This document shows, in pieces, positions 27,184 through 36,065 of a stretch of 64,000 nucleotides of DNA. How positions within the stretch are numbered: position 1 is the first letter of the stretch; each line of letters opens with the position of its first letter. The DNA is from Tepidibacter hydrothermalis. GTDB taxonomy: Bacteria; Bacillota; Clostridia; Peptostreptococcales; Peptostreptococcaceae. The notes below the pieces were generated by a model. The model was given only the letters and a program-made list of their open reading frames with translations, did no database searches and was not told the origin of the DNA. The DNA lies in assembly GCF_029542625.1 (NCBI RefSeq), contig NZ_CP120733.1:2418001-2482000 (forward strand). Direction: 5' to 3'. Made by a program: the position numbers and the translations under genes.

Positions 27184-27870
27184 TTACCTCCCTAGTATTT
27201 TTTTTAGTAACGTAATATTGATATGATAAAACTGCTTTCCTCTGTGTATAAATCCTTTCAGATTTCTACCAGTTTCATTATGAGTCATATTTACTAAAAC
27301 TTCATTTATTTTATATCCTTTTTTTAATATATCAATAGTCATTCCAACTTCAACCCCATATCCAAATGGCATTTCTTCGAAGTTTTGTAAGACTTCTTTT
27401 TTGAATACTCTCTGTCCTGATAGAGTTGAATCTAATTCTTCCCCAGTTAACATCTTAACTCCATTTTTTGCAAGCTTTTTAACCATTCCAAATCCGCCTT
27501 TTTTCTTTGCTGGAGGAAATTTTGCAATAGTTACATCGCACTCATCATTTAACACTGGATATATTAGTTTTTCTATATCTTTTGATGTTTCACCTAAATC
27601 AGCATCCAAGAATCCTATAATATCAGAATTTTGCATAGCCATTTTTAGTCCATAGTTAAGAGCAAAGCCCTTTCCCATATTCTTATCAAGTTTTAACGAC
27701 TTAACACAGTCATATGAAGAAGCTATTTCAAATGTATTGTCAGTAGATCCATCATCAACTATTATTATATCATCTATACACTGTATATCTTTTATTCCTT
27801 CTATTGTAGCTTTCATTTTATTTTCTTCATTGTAAGCAGGTATTATTATACTAATATGTTTATTATTCAT
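27184..27870 (-). CDS. Glycosyltransferase family 2
   Basis: This 228-aa GT-A fold enzyme has IIIPAYNEE, VDDGSTDNT (nucleotide-sugar binding) and FLDADLGE (DxD metal site). There is no C-terminal membrane domain. Such proteins resemble dolichyl-phosphate-mannose and undecaprenyl-phosphate sugar transferases. It is tightly spaced with the downstream family-4 transferase and follows steB, so it likely acts in the same envelope-glycan step. Confidence 0.9.
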   Translation of the reverse strand: MNNKHISIIIPAYNEENKMKATIEGIKDIQCIDDIIIVDDGSTDNTFEIASSYDCVKSLKLDKNMGKGFALNYGLKMAMQNSDIIGFLDADLGETSKDIEKLIYPVLNDECDVTIAKFPPAKKKGGFGMVKKLAKNGVKMLTGEELDSTLSGQRVFKKEVLQNFEEMPFGYGVEVGMTIDILKKGYKINEVLVNMTHNETGRNLKGFIHRGKQFYHINITLLKKILGR

Positions 27871-27884
27871 AAATTAACTCCTCA

Positions 27885-28751
27885 TTATTTAATTTCTAAA
27901 GGTGTAAATTCGTCTGCAGTTTCCTTTACTCCAAAGTGTCCTGTTTTTCCTTCAATAACCATAATCAATGATATCTTACCCATAACTTCATTTAAGTTAT
28001 CTATAGTAGATATTTTGGATTCTTTGTAAAATGGAATATATGAATTTTGAACATCTCTTCTTTCAGTTCCAAGAAGATTTATATTGTTGTCTTTAAAATA
28101 TTTAATTATATTTTTATCTACGATATTTAACTTGTTCTCATTATTTTTTAAGCTTCCACCTTCAAGTATAACAGCATCTAAATTATTATACTCAAGATTT
28201 AAAGTTTTTATCTCTATTATTCCTTTTTCATTCATTTGATTTAATAAATCGGTATTTTTATCTACATAAGTTATTTGGCATATATAATTTATAAACTCAT
28301 TCTTATCTTTTAAATTTAAATTAAATACTTTGTTTAATTCAGCTATTTCAAATTCATTTATCAATTTATCTTTTATAACAATGTTAAATGCCATATGTCC
28401 ATTAGCCTTATTTATAACTTCTTCTACATTAGGATAAAAATAATCTTCTGTAGTTTTGATTATACCTATATTTTTTCCTTCTAATTTATTATCTACTACA
28501 TAACTAAATGAATTTTCTATATATTTATTTAGATTTTCATTTTCTTTAGTTATATTTAAAATGTCATTTTCCTTTTTAGTATTTTCTTCTTTCATAAGAT
28601 TAAATTTATTCTCTAAATCATCTATTATTTGAGTTTGTTGCTCATCAAATGCTCCATTAGTGTTTAAGTTGAATCCTATTAATATTCCAATTCCCAAACT
28701 TATAAAAATAGCACTTAATGTTACTATAAAATACTTCATGTTTACATTCAT
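27885..28751 (-). CDS. steB: SteB-like/MctB-family copper-transporter-annotated membrane protein
   Basis: This 288-aa protein has one N-terminal membrane helix (about 8-28) with the MctB-like motif IFISLGIGILIGFNL, a coiled coil (about 38-75) and an extracellular domain. Databases often label the family copper transporter MctB. In the steA-steB pair of actinobacteria it instead acts with SteA at the septum in cell-envelope assembly. The 12-bp gap to steA and conserved order support that pairing; a copper role has no support here. Confidence 0.82.
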   Translation of the reverse strand: MNVNMKYFIVTLSAIFISLGIGILIGFNLNTNGAFDEQQTQIIDDLENKFNLMKEENTKKENDILNITKENENLNKYIENSFSYVVDNKLEGKNIGIIKTTEDYFYPNVEEVINKANGHMAFNIVIKDKLINEFEIAELNKVFNLNLKDKNEFINYICQITYVDKNTDLLNQMNEKGIIEIKTLNLEYNNLDAVILEGGSLKNNENKLNIVDKNIIKYFKDNNINLLGTERRDVQNSYIPFYKESKISTIDNLNEVMGKISLIMVIEGKTGHFGVKETADEFTPLEIK

Positions 28752-28763
28752 AAAAGAACCTCC

Positions 28764-29885
28764 CTAAAAATCCATTAATAATCTAATTTTAATCTGCATA
28801 AGTTTTATCAACTGTTGAATAGATGGTGATAAATAAGCTACTATACAAACAGGAAAAAGAGCTGCAAGAATAAGACCCCATATATATTTTAGCTTTAGTT
28901 TACTTCTGTATAAAAGGTTAACTCCTTTTGCATCTATAAGCTTTGATCCAATTTTAAGCCTTACTAAAAAAGTACTTGCCATTCCTTTTCTTCCTTTTTC
29001 AAGAAAGTCTATCATATTTGAATGAGTTCCAAGTGCAACTATTAACTTTGCACCGTATTCATATGCCGTAAGCATAGCTATATCCTCGCTAGTACCAGGT
29101 GCTGGAAATATAGTAGCCTCAAGTCCTAGACTTTCTATTCTTTTAAGTCCTGGTGCTCTTCCATCTGGATATGCATGTACTACTATTTCATTACATTTTC
29201 TCAAACACTCATCACTTATACTGTCCATATCTCCAACTATCATATCAGGTGTATATCCAAACTCTAAAAGTGCATCTCCACCACCGTCAACTCCTATTAG
29301 CACAGGTTTCATCTCTTCTATATATGGAATTATAGTACTTAGATCCACTTTGTAGTCTTGGCCTCTTACTACTATCAGTGCATGTCTTCCTTTAAAATTC
29401 GTCTTCATTTTAGGAATTTCTAAATCCCCTAGTATAAACCCTTTTTCTTTTTTAGCATATTCTATAGTATTTTCTATAAAATTATCTAATTCATTAGATA
29501 AATTGTCATAGCATAATTTTGTTTTTTGTTTAATTGCATCTTTATCTAATACTTCACCTTCTCCTATTAGTTCATCATTTAAGTACAATTTATTATCTAT
29601 TATTTCAACAATATCATCGTCCTTTAATCTATCAAATACTTCTTTTCCTACATTATCTAATATATATATATTCTTATTTGAAAGTATTTGAGGTCCTTTA
29701 TTTGGATATCTACCACTTATTGTCATATCCGCATTTACTATAGCTTTTATTTTCCCTTCTACTAAGGAGTTCGCTGCCACCTCATCTATATCTTTATGAT
29801 TTATTACAGCAATCTCTCCTACTTGCACTCTTTTAGCTAGATTTTTAGTTTTTCTATCTATTTTTATCGGAGCCCTTAATCGCAT
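28764..29885 (-). CDS. steA: SteA-like putative cytokinetic-ring protein (thiamin pyrophosphokinase-like fold)
   Basis: This protein of about 373 aa has an N-terminal VNADMTISGRYPNKGPQIL domain. A thiamin-pyrophosphokinase-like fold follows, containing PVLIGVDGGGDALLEFG and MIVGDMDSISDE. C-terminal basic and membrane segments end the protein. SteA homologues act with SteB in septal peptidoglycan synthesis in actinobacteria; a thiamin role is not expected. The ATG at 29885 has a GAGGGGG ribosome site, whereas the longer frame from 29900 starts before it. It was the gene directly downstream of spo0A before the 21.5-kb insertion. Confidence 0.85.
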   Translation of the reverse strand: MRLRAPIKIDRKTKNLAKRVQVGEIAVINHKDIDEVAANSLVEGKIKAIVNADMTISGRYPNKGPQILSNKNIYILDNVGKEVFDRLKDDDIVEIIDNKLYLNDELIGEGEVLDKDAIKQKTKLCYDNLSNELDNFIENTIEYAKKEKGFILGDLEIPKMKTNFKGRHALIVVRGQDYKVDLSTIIPYIEEMKPVLIGVDGGGDALLEFGYTPDMIVGDMDSISDECLRKCNEIVVHAYPDGRAPGLKRIESLGLEATIFPAPGTSEDIAMLTAYEYGAKLIVALGTHSNMIDFLEKGRKGMASTFLVRLKIGSKLIDAKGVNLLYRSKLKLKYIWGLILAALFPVCIVAYLSPSIQQLIKLMQIKIRLLMDF

Positions 29886-30013
29886 GTTTTTCCCCCTCAT
29901 TTTACAAAATACTAGTTTTAAGTTTAATTTTAAACAAATTCAATTATATCACATAAATACATCTAAATTAAATAAGGATTTAAATTTTGAAATTTTTCTA
30001 TTAATTTCCAAAA

Positions 30014-30056
30014 CAAAAAACACCTTTTGCTATTTTTAATAATAACAAAAGATGTT
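30014..30056 (-). terminator. Original spo0A terminator, now stranded
   Basis: On the minus strand AACATCTTTTG pairs with CAAAAGGTGTT and is followed by TTTTTTG, 47 bp past the displaced spo0A stop. It was presumably the native terminator of spo0A. The working spo0A now lies 22 kb away and has lost it. Confidence 0.8.
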
Positions 30057-30102
30057 TCTTTTTATCTTATCCGAAAAATATAACTTCTAGATTAGTTTCA
30101 GT

Positions 30103-30651
30103 TTATCTTACAGCTTTATGCTCAAGTCTTAATTTATCTGCAACCATTGCTATGAATTCTGAATTTGTTGGCTTTCCTTTTGTATTATGAACAGTATATC
30201 CAAACAATTGATTTATAGTATCAACTTTACCTCTACTCCAAGCTACTTCTATAGCATGTCTTATAGCTCTTTCTACTCTTGATGGAGTAGTGTTGAATAT
30301 CTTAGCTATATTAGGATATAACTCTTTAGTAACCGCACTTAAAAGTTCTACATTGTCTATTACCATGGCTATAGCTTCTCTTAAATATAAATATCCTTTG
30401 ATATGAGCAGGAACTCCTATCTCATGTATTATATTAGTTATTTCAGCTTCTATATTTCCAGTGTTTTTTATAAACTCAGTTTTAGCAGTTTTAAATTGTA
30501 CTAACGGTTTATTATTTTCAAGTATAGATATACTTGTTTGACCAACCAATTCTCTTATCCTATTTATAAACACACTAAAATCAAAAGGCTTAACTATATA
30601 GTAATCAGCTCCTAAATTTATAGCTCTTTGAGTTATCTTATCTTGTCCAAC
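30103..30651 (-). pseudogene. spo0A: Displaced original 3' end of spo0A (hinge and DNA-binding domain)
   Basis: The segment encodes the last 182 residues of Spo0A without a promoter or the first 93 residues. An open frame from an internal GTG (30573) gives 156 aa identical to residues 120-275 of the intact Spo0A at 52137-52964 except for the initiator. The DNA copies differ at only about four synonymous positions, near 30204, 30234, 30244 and 30247. No good ribosome site precedes the GTG. In B. subtilis the Spo0A effector domain without its receiver is constitutively active, so any expression could matter. More likely it is a silent by-product of integration. Confidence 0.93.
30104..30651. 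repeat. Left copy of the 548-bp spo0A duplication flanking the element
   Basis: Collinear without gaps with 52138-52685 and about 99% identical. Identity stops at CCAAC (30647-30651), where the element begins. A CAACAATTGTTG palindrome (30648-30659) straddles this junction and may be part of the recombination core. Confidence 0.93.
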
Positions 30652-30656
30652 AATTG

Positions 30657-30708
30657 TTGATAGAGTAGTGTTGAATATATTCGCTATATTGATATATAAC
30701 TTCTTAGT
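30657..30708 (-). pseudogene. Short diverged relic of spo0A inside the left end of the element
   Basis: These 52 bp are about 85% identical to an internal part of spo0A (52313-52364 and 30283-30334), in the same direction. The relic encodes [17 protein letters not shown] against [17 protein letters not shown] in Spo0A. It abuts the 548-bp repeat but corresponds to sequence about 370 bp further in. It looks like an old, decayed spo0A fragment from an earlier integration or recombination. Confidence 0.7.
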
Positions 30709-31073
30709 CTATTTTTTCATCATATTTATTGGTTTTTAATTGTATAATTTATTGATTTTGAAACATTTCTATATTATTATACCATATTACATACTTTTAA
30801 TGTACAAACTTACTACATTATATATATGGTAAATTATTATACTTTGAAACTCAAATTATTTTCCATAAATCTAAAACATAAAAGTTTTACTAACATTACA
30901 ACTTTTATGTCAATAATTTGCTATATAATAGGTAGCTTTTTTATTATCATATTACTTAAAATATATTTTACTCATGTTTACTATTATTTTATTAAATAAA
31001 ATTACTCTTTCATTCCAAGACTCTCAATCACAGTAAAATACAAATATACTATTCTATGTATAGCTTTATGGCA
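30709..31073. other. Left-end non-coding region of the spo0A element
   Basis: AT-rich with no recognised gene; it contains the Zorya operon terminator at 30877-30909. Confidence 0.5.
30877..30909 (-). terminator. Terminator downstream of the Zorya operon
   Basis: CATAAAAGTT and AACTTTTATG form a 10-bp stem. On the minus strand it is followed by TTTTAG. Confidence 0.65.
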
Positions 31074-31913
31074 TTAAGTATTTTGTTTATTAGATATGAT
31101 TTTCTTATAATGCCCATGCTTATATTGGTTTCCATGGCACTCCTTACATAATGCTTTTAAATTTGAGTACTCTACATTATACTTATTACCATCTATATGA
31201 TGTACATCTAACATTTTCTTATTAGTAGAAAAATCATTCCCACAGTCTTCACATATCCAATTTTTATACGACCTATAATCCATTGATATTTTACTCCATT
31301 TTTTTGGATATTCATTCAAAGGTGCTGTTACATCTGTATACCTAGGTAATTGTTTAAACTTTGTATCATATTTTTTTAAGAACTCATCAATTGCAAACTC
31401 TTCATATATTTTGTTTTTTTCATTTCTAATTGCATATGAATATCCATTGTAATCCAATTCACCCAAACAATGTTTACACACTTTTAATTCTGATATTTTA
31501 TTTTCTTGTATTATTCTATGACTATTTTTATCAATTATATTGACAAAAAAAGTTCCATCCTTCCTTCTGCTAACAACATACCTATTCAATTTTCCATTAT
31601 CTCTCATTTCGCATATAGTCTTGCACCAAGATACATGAAATTTATATTGAGAATTATATGAATATTGGTCTCTAATATACACAACTACTTTTTTACCTTT
31701 ATATTCAAAGGTATCATCTTCCCCGGTACCTATATTTTCTATACTTACATCTAACCCTCTACCTCGTTCAATCAGTTCAGTTTCTATCTTGCCTATGTCA
31801 ATTTTTTTGAAACTCAATCTACTTTGAAATTTAGCTTTATATCCTTCTGGAATACCCATTTCATCTCTAATTTTTTTAAATAATCTAAATTTATAAAAAT
31901 CTACTAATCTCAA
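31074..31913 (-). CDS. zorE: HNH nuclease, ZorE-like effector of a type II Zorya system
   Basis: This 279-aa protein has a C-terminal HNH nuclease: CEDCGNDFSTNKKMLDVHHI, DGNKYNVEYSNLKALCKECH, with His-His and two CxxC zinc pairs. A further CKHCLGEL zinc pair lies mid-protein, and the N-terminal half is unrecognised. The TTG start overlaps the zorB stop (TTGA), so translation is coupled. In type II Zorya the effector ZorE is an HNH enzyme that damages phage DNA after the ZorAB motor senses infection. Assignment rests on gene order and the HNH domain rather than residue-level matching to reference ZorE. Confidence 0.8.
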   Translation of the reverse strand: MRLVDFYKFRLFKKIRDEMGIPEGYKAKFQSRLSFKKIDIGKIETELIERGRGLDVSIENIGTGEDDTFEYKGKKVVVYIRDQYSYNSQYKFHVSWCKTICEMRDNGKLNRYVVSRRKDGTFFVNIIDKNSHRIIQENKISELKVCKHCLGELDYNGYSYAIRNEKNKIYEEFAIDEFLKKYDTKFKQLPRYTDVTAPLNEYPKKWSKISMDYRSYKNWICEDCGNDFSTNKKMLDVHHIDGNKYNVEYSNLKALCKECHGNQYKHGHYKKIISNKQNT

Positions 31914-32659
31914 TTTGTATCCCTCTTTTTATCATTACTATATTTTGTTATAATATCAGACATTACTTGTTCAGCATTAGTTCTTATTTTAAATTCAACT
32001 CGTCTTGAAGCTTTTTCATCTTCATTATCGTTTTCATCGTATTCTCTATGACTATATGACATTCCATTAGCCGTTATATGCTCTATTAACCATTCATGAT
32101 ATGGTTTTATACTTTCTAAATTCATGATATAGCTTAATACATTTCTTGTTCTGTCTTGTGATAACTCCATATTACAAAAATACGATTCCAATAATGTCAC
32201 ATTCTCTCCCCATTCACTCGATGTATATCCTTCTATTCTCACTTCTTCAATATTATCTTTATATTTTCCATGTACTATATTAATATATCTAGGAAAAAAG
32301 TCATTTAAAATATTCTCAAATCTAGGTTTTAATTCTGCACTACCCACACGAAAAAATACTTCAGGTTCTAAAAATCTGACAGTTCCATCCTCGTCAATTT
32401 CTATACCCCAATTTTTTATATCATTTTTAAACTCTTCTTGTAAATCTTTGTATATACTTAACTTTATATTTTCATGAGTAGTAATGACTTTTTTTACAGC
32501 TTGTTGTTGCTCTTTAATTTGTATAGTTTCTCTAGTTACTCTAGACATATATGATATAGAAATAAATAAAAATACTATCATAAGCCCAGACATTAAATCA
32601 GACACAGATGACCAAATATTATCATCATTATGCTTTAACTTATTTCTAGATAATTTCAT
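31910..32659 (-). CDS. zorB: ZorB-like MotB/OmpA-family stator protein
   Basis: This 249-aa protein has one N-terminal membrane helix, WSSVSDLMSGLMIVFLFI. The Asp in VSDLM is placed like the proton-carrying Asp of MotB. A periplasmic-type OmpA/MotB peptidoglycan-binding domain follows (VRIEGYTSSEWG, SQDRTRNVLSYI, RRVEFKI). ZorB forms the inner dimer of the ZorA5B2 proton-driven complex. Its ATG shares one base with the zorA stop and its end overlaps zorE by 4 bp. The WSSVSDLMSGLM sequence is more like Zorya than flagellar MotB. Confidence 0.9.
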   Translation of the reverse strand: MKLSRNKLKHNDDNIWSSVSDLMSGLMIVFLFISISYMSRVTRETIQIKEQQQAVKKVITTHENIKLSIYKDLQEEFKNDIKNWGIEIDEDGTVRFLEPEVFFRVGSAELKPRFENILNDFFPRYINIVHGKYKDNIEEVRIEGYTSSEWGENVTLLESYFCNMELSQDRTRNVLSYIMNLESIKPYHEWLIEHITANGMSYSHREYDENDNEDEKASRRVEFKIRTNAEQVMSDIITKYSNDKKRDTN

Positions 32660-34743
32660 TATGCACTTACTCCTTTTGCTATACTAACTACTTCTCTTAA
32701 TTTTTCTGTAAGAGGTGTATAATCATCTACAAATTTTTCTGAAACTGTAGCTAATTGAGTTCCTAAAGAATTTAAAGAATTAGAAAGTTCTTGTTCTAGT
32801 AGTTTATCAAGTTGGTCAACCTTTTGTTCAAATACTTTTTCTACCTCTTCAACTAACTTTTTTATTTGTTCTGATGTATTTATTGTTATATCTTCTATTC
32901 TTGAATTTAAATCATTGACAGTAATCTCTAACCTTTGACCTATTTTATTAGTTGTATCTTCTGTAGTTTTAACTTGACTTTGCATAATATGTAAATTGGT
33001 CTCTAAACTGCTTCCTATTTCATTACTAAATGTAATCAAAGCACTATTAAATCTTTCTGTACTTGCTTCGATATGTTCATTTATTTCAGGTATACAATTG
33101 TTTAATTCTTTTACAACAATATTAAAATCCTGTAAATATTCATCTACTTGCCTTTGTAGCATAGTATTACTTTCTTCAAAGTTCTTTTTAACCTCTTCAA
33201 AAATCTGTCCTGCTGCTTGTGCTGCATCTACAGTAAGTTCTTTTACATGTACATCTAATTTATCTATGTTTTCCTTCATAGCTCCATCTACATTTACAAG
33301 CAATCCATTTATTGATTTATTACTTTCTTCACAATTATTTTTAACCTCTTCAAAAATCTGTCCTGCTGCTTGTGCTACATCTACAGTAAGTTCTTTTACA
33401 TGTACATCTAATTTATCTATGTTTTCCTTCATAGCTCCATCTACATTTACAAGCAATCCATTTATTGATTTATTACTTTCTTCACAATTATTTTTAACCT
33501 CTTCAAAAATCTGTCCTGCTGCTTGTGCTACATCTACAGTAAGTTCTTTTACATGTACATCTAATTTATCTATGTTTTCCTTCATAGCTCCATCTACATT
33601 TACAAGCAATCCATTTATTGATTTATTACTTTCTTCACAATTATTTTTAACCTCTTCAAAAATCTGTCCTGCTGCTTGTGCTACATCTACAGTAAGTTCT
33701 TTTACATGTACATCTAATTTATCTATGTTTTCCTTCATAGCTCCATCTACATTTACAAGCAATCCATTTATTGATTTATTACTTTCTTCAAAATATGTGT
33801 TTATATTAGGTAATAATTCCTTTGCATTTTGAGATACTTCAGATAAAATTTTTATATTATCATAAATTTGTTTTTGATTTTCATCTATACAAGTTAATGC
33901 TACATCCAAAGCCTCGCTTGTTTCAATTAAACCATATGATTTTTCCGAAATATTTTCCATGGATTTTTCTATTTGTGTAATTGATTTAATTGTTGTTTCT
34001 AATTGTGTTATTGTAAGTTCTACGTGTTCTTTATAATTTCCTTGCCATTCAAGTAAAGCTCCTACTGCTTTATTCAATTCTTTAAAATTTTCCCCAAATT
34101 GTTCTGTCATTTTAGTATTAAAATCTTTTATTACTTCTTTTAGTGCTTCTATTAGTGATTTAGAATTTTGCTCTGCCATTGTTTCTGCAAATATTCTAAA
34201 TTCTCCTATCAAATCATCTTGTTTTTTATTCAAGCTATTACCCAAATTTTTAATTTCATCTATCAATTCTATTTGTTTTTCATTCCAATTGTTATCCATA
34301 TCTGCAAATCTGTTTAGCATTTGATTTTGATTATTTATCAAAGTAGAGTTTAAATTTCTACTTTCACTTAACATGCAATTAAATAGCTGCTCTGCATCTT
34401 CAAAATATTCTTCTCCTTTATGTTGATTTATTTTCTTCCATTGATTTCCCTTCATAATAATAGATGCAAACATTCCCACAACCGATGTTACAAAAGCAGT
34501 TTTCATACCATCTAATAGATTAGGTACACTACTATCAATCGAATTAGGATTAAAAAAATAAAGACTTACACAAATACCTCCAAACGTCCCCAATACCCCT
34601 ATAGTTGATACTAAATTAGGTAAACTTGATTCCATTTTATTTATTTCTTTTTTACAAAATAAAAACACTATATATCCTATGCCTACGATACATACCAATG
34701 TAATTATATTACATATATCTTTTCCTGATGTAATGTTATTCAT
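32659..34743 (-). CDS. zorA: ZorA-like MotA-family stator protein with a long, repeat-expanded cytoplasmic tail
   Basis: This protein of about 694 aa has MotA-like membrane segments near the N-terminus, including GYIVFLFC, TIGVLGTFGGICVSLYFF and MKTAFVTSVVGMFASIIM. A roughly 550-residue coiled-coil cytoplasmic tail follows. ZorA pentamers surround a ZorB dimer, and the tail transmits or senses the infection signal; tail length is known to matter. Residues of about 320-524 are four near-identical 51-residue repeats (NKSINGLLVNVDGAMKENID...). The ATG at 34743 follows GAAGGAGG; an earlier GTG at 34758 lies before it. The operon order zorA-zorB-HNH defines type II. Confidence 0.9.
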   Translation of the reverse strand: MNNITSGKDICNIITLVCIVGIGYIVFLFCKKEINKMESSLPNLVSTIGVLGTFGGICVSLYFFNPNSIDSSVPNLLDGMKTAFVTSVVGMFASIIMKGNQWKKINQHKGEEYFEDAEQLFNCMLSESRNLNSTLINNQNQMLNRFADMDNNWNEKQIELIDEIKNLGNSLNKKQDDLIGEFRIFAETMAEQNSKSLIEALKEVIKDFNTKMTEQFGENFKELNKAVGALLEWQGNYKEHVELTITQLETTIKSITQIEKSMENISEKSYGLIETSEALDVALTCIDENQKQIYDNIKILSEVSQNAKELLPNINTYFEESNKSINGLLVNVDGAMKENIDKLDVHVKELTVDVAQAAGQIFEEVKNNCEESNKSINGLLVNVDGAMKENIDKLDVHVKELTVDVAQAAGQIFEEVKNNCEESNKSINGLLVNVDGAMKENIDKLDVHVKELTVDVAQAAGQIFEEVKNNCEESNKSINGLLVNVDGAMKENIDKLDVHVKELTVDAAQAAGQIFEEVKKNFEESNTMLQRQVDEYLQDFNIVVKELNNCIPEINEHIEASTERFNSALITFSNEIGSSLETNLHIMQSQVKTTEDTTNKIGQRLEITVNDLNSRIEDITINTSEQIKKLVEEVEKVFEQKVDQLDKLLEQELSNSLNSLGTQLATVSEKFVDDYTPLTEKLREVVSIAKGVSA
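33172..33784. repeat. Four tandem 153-bp repeats within zorA
   Basis: The same sequence recurs at exact 153-bp steps (GCTGCTTGTGC lies at 33212, 33365, 33518 and 33671). Only a few changes occur, for example GCTGCATC in the first copy against GCTACATC in the others. The period is 51 codons, so gain or loss of units keeps the frame. Near-identity means recent expansion or ongoing homogenisation. Confidence 0.95.
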
Positions 34744-34963
34744 AGTTTCCTCCTTCACACTATTATGCTTTTAAATATCCCAACGTATTTTTTTATCTCT
34801 CTTCTAATCATTTTATAACCTATATTGGTTATATTGTTCACCAAGTGTTACACCCTATTATTTATCCGTATTAAAGCTTCCAAATTACAGCACTTTAAAC
34901 AATATTTTATTAAAGATAGGATTATGTTTTTTTAATCAAATTACTCTCATTAAATGAATATTC

Positions 34964-34993
34964 AAAAAGAGTAGTATTAATACTACTCTTTTT
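34964..34993. terminator. Bidirectional terminator between zorA and the 220-aa gene
   Basis: A perfect 30-bp palindrome (AAAAAGAGTAGTATT and its complement) is flanked by T runs on both strands. Confidence 0.8.
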
Positions 34994-35059
34994 CAAAGAA
35001 TTTAATAATTTTTTGTTTAATATATTACTATGTAGAAATATACTTTTTACAGTATCACA

Positions 35060-35722
35060 TTACTTTATCCACTTTTCAAAAGGCTCTAATAAAAAATCCC
35101 TAATATATATTTCATCAAAATAATTTTCATCTTCTTTAGTAATTTTATTGAATGAAAATAAAATATAAAAGTCTGCCCACAACCAATCTATACTTGGAGT
35201 ATTTTCAATATCTTCCTTTAACTCTTTTATCTTAACTCTCTTTCCTGTTTCTTTGTTTATAAAAAACTTATTATTATATACAATTTCTATACTATCCTTA
35301 TCCTGTATGTCAACTTTAATACGTATATCAATATGCTCTATATCTTTTTCTATTTTTCTTACTATTTTATGTAATATATCTTCTATATCTCCATTTTCTA
35401 AAGCATTTATAAATTCATTCCATACCCAATCTTCATTCATAATTTTATTACTATCTTGTGAACATTTGACTCCTTTTTCTATATAAATCCCTGTAGTTAT
35501 TTTTTTACAATATGCATCATCACATTTGTAATGTTTATCATCAAAAATATATTTCCCATATTTAAATCCATTTAAATCAGTAGATGGAATAAGCCACCAA
35601 GATGAAGTTTCATTTGAAAATCTATTCTGAGGTCGTAATGTGTATCTCTTATGCTTACTTCTTATTGCATTATACATTTCTCTAGCAAATTCTTGTGAGT
35701 TCTTAAATTTTACACCTTTCAT
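35060..35722 (-). CDS. Hypothetical protein (220 aa) in the defence region
   Basis: I do not recognise this soluble, charged protein. It has a conserved-looking aromatic stretch SSWWLIPSTDLNGFKYGKYI and paired cysteines (CDDAYCKK). The C-terminal half alternates acidic strands and helices and ends IYIRDFLLEPFEKWIK. A good GAGAGGTG ribosome site precedes the ATG. Terminators on both sides make it a single-gene transcript separate from Zorya. Its place among defence genes is only weak evidence for a defence role. Confidence 0.7.
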   Translation of the reverse strand: MKGVKFKNSQEFAREMYNAIRSKHKRYTLRPQNRFSNETSSWWLIPSTDLNGFKYGKYIFDDKHYKCDDAYCKKITTGIYIEKGVKCSQDSNKIMNEDWVWNEFINALENGDIEDILHKIVRKIEKDIEHIDIRIKVDIQDKDSIEIVYNNKFFINKETGKRVKIKELKEDIENTPSIDWLWADFYILFSFNKITKEDENYFDEIYIRDFLLEPFEKWIK

Positions 35723-36065
35723 TTAAATTCACCTCTCTATTTTCATTTAATAATCAATAGCTTCACAATAGTGTTACTCTATATTTATAATCTTATGATA
35801 TATAAATTATACTATTCAGTTATTAAACAGATATAAGTGAAATTAATCTTTACATTTAATCACTTCATACATTTTAATTTTTTGTTAATGCTATAATGAA
35901 GACAAAAAATTAGCAGGAATATAGTATTCCTGCTTTTTAAAGTTAATTAAAATTTTTATTTTATTTGCTATTCTAAATTTAATTATAATACCATTAAATA
36001 TATTCACCCTTTAGCTTTCTACCTAATTAATTCATTGTATATTATATTTACTTTATAACTGTCAT
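35723..36065. other. Intergenic region within the element
   Basis: AT-rich, without a recognised gene; holds a terminator at 35904-35938. Confidence 0.5.
35904..35938. terminator. Terminator after the DUF2971-like gene
   Basis: AGCAGGAATA pairs with TATTCCTGCT (3-nt loop), with A and T runs on either side. Confidence 0.8.

Noticed and set aside
28764-29885. Thiamin pyrophosphokinase as the function of the steA gene
   Set aside because: The fold is similar but the protein is longer with membrane-proximal C-terminus and sits in the steA-steB pair.
33172-33784. Possible CRISPR-like array
   Set aside because: The units are 153 bp, contiguous, coding and without unique spacers.
32996-33832. 278-codon plus-strand open frame opposite zorA
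   Set aside because: It is the antisense of the in-frame zorA repeats, is low-complexity Ser/Thr-rich, and has no ribosome site.
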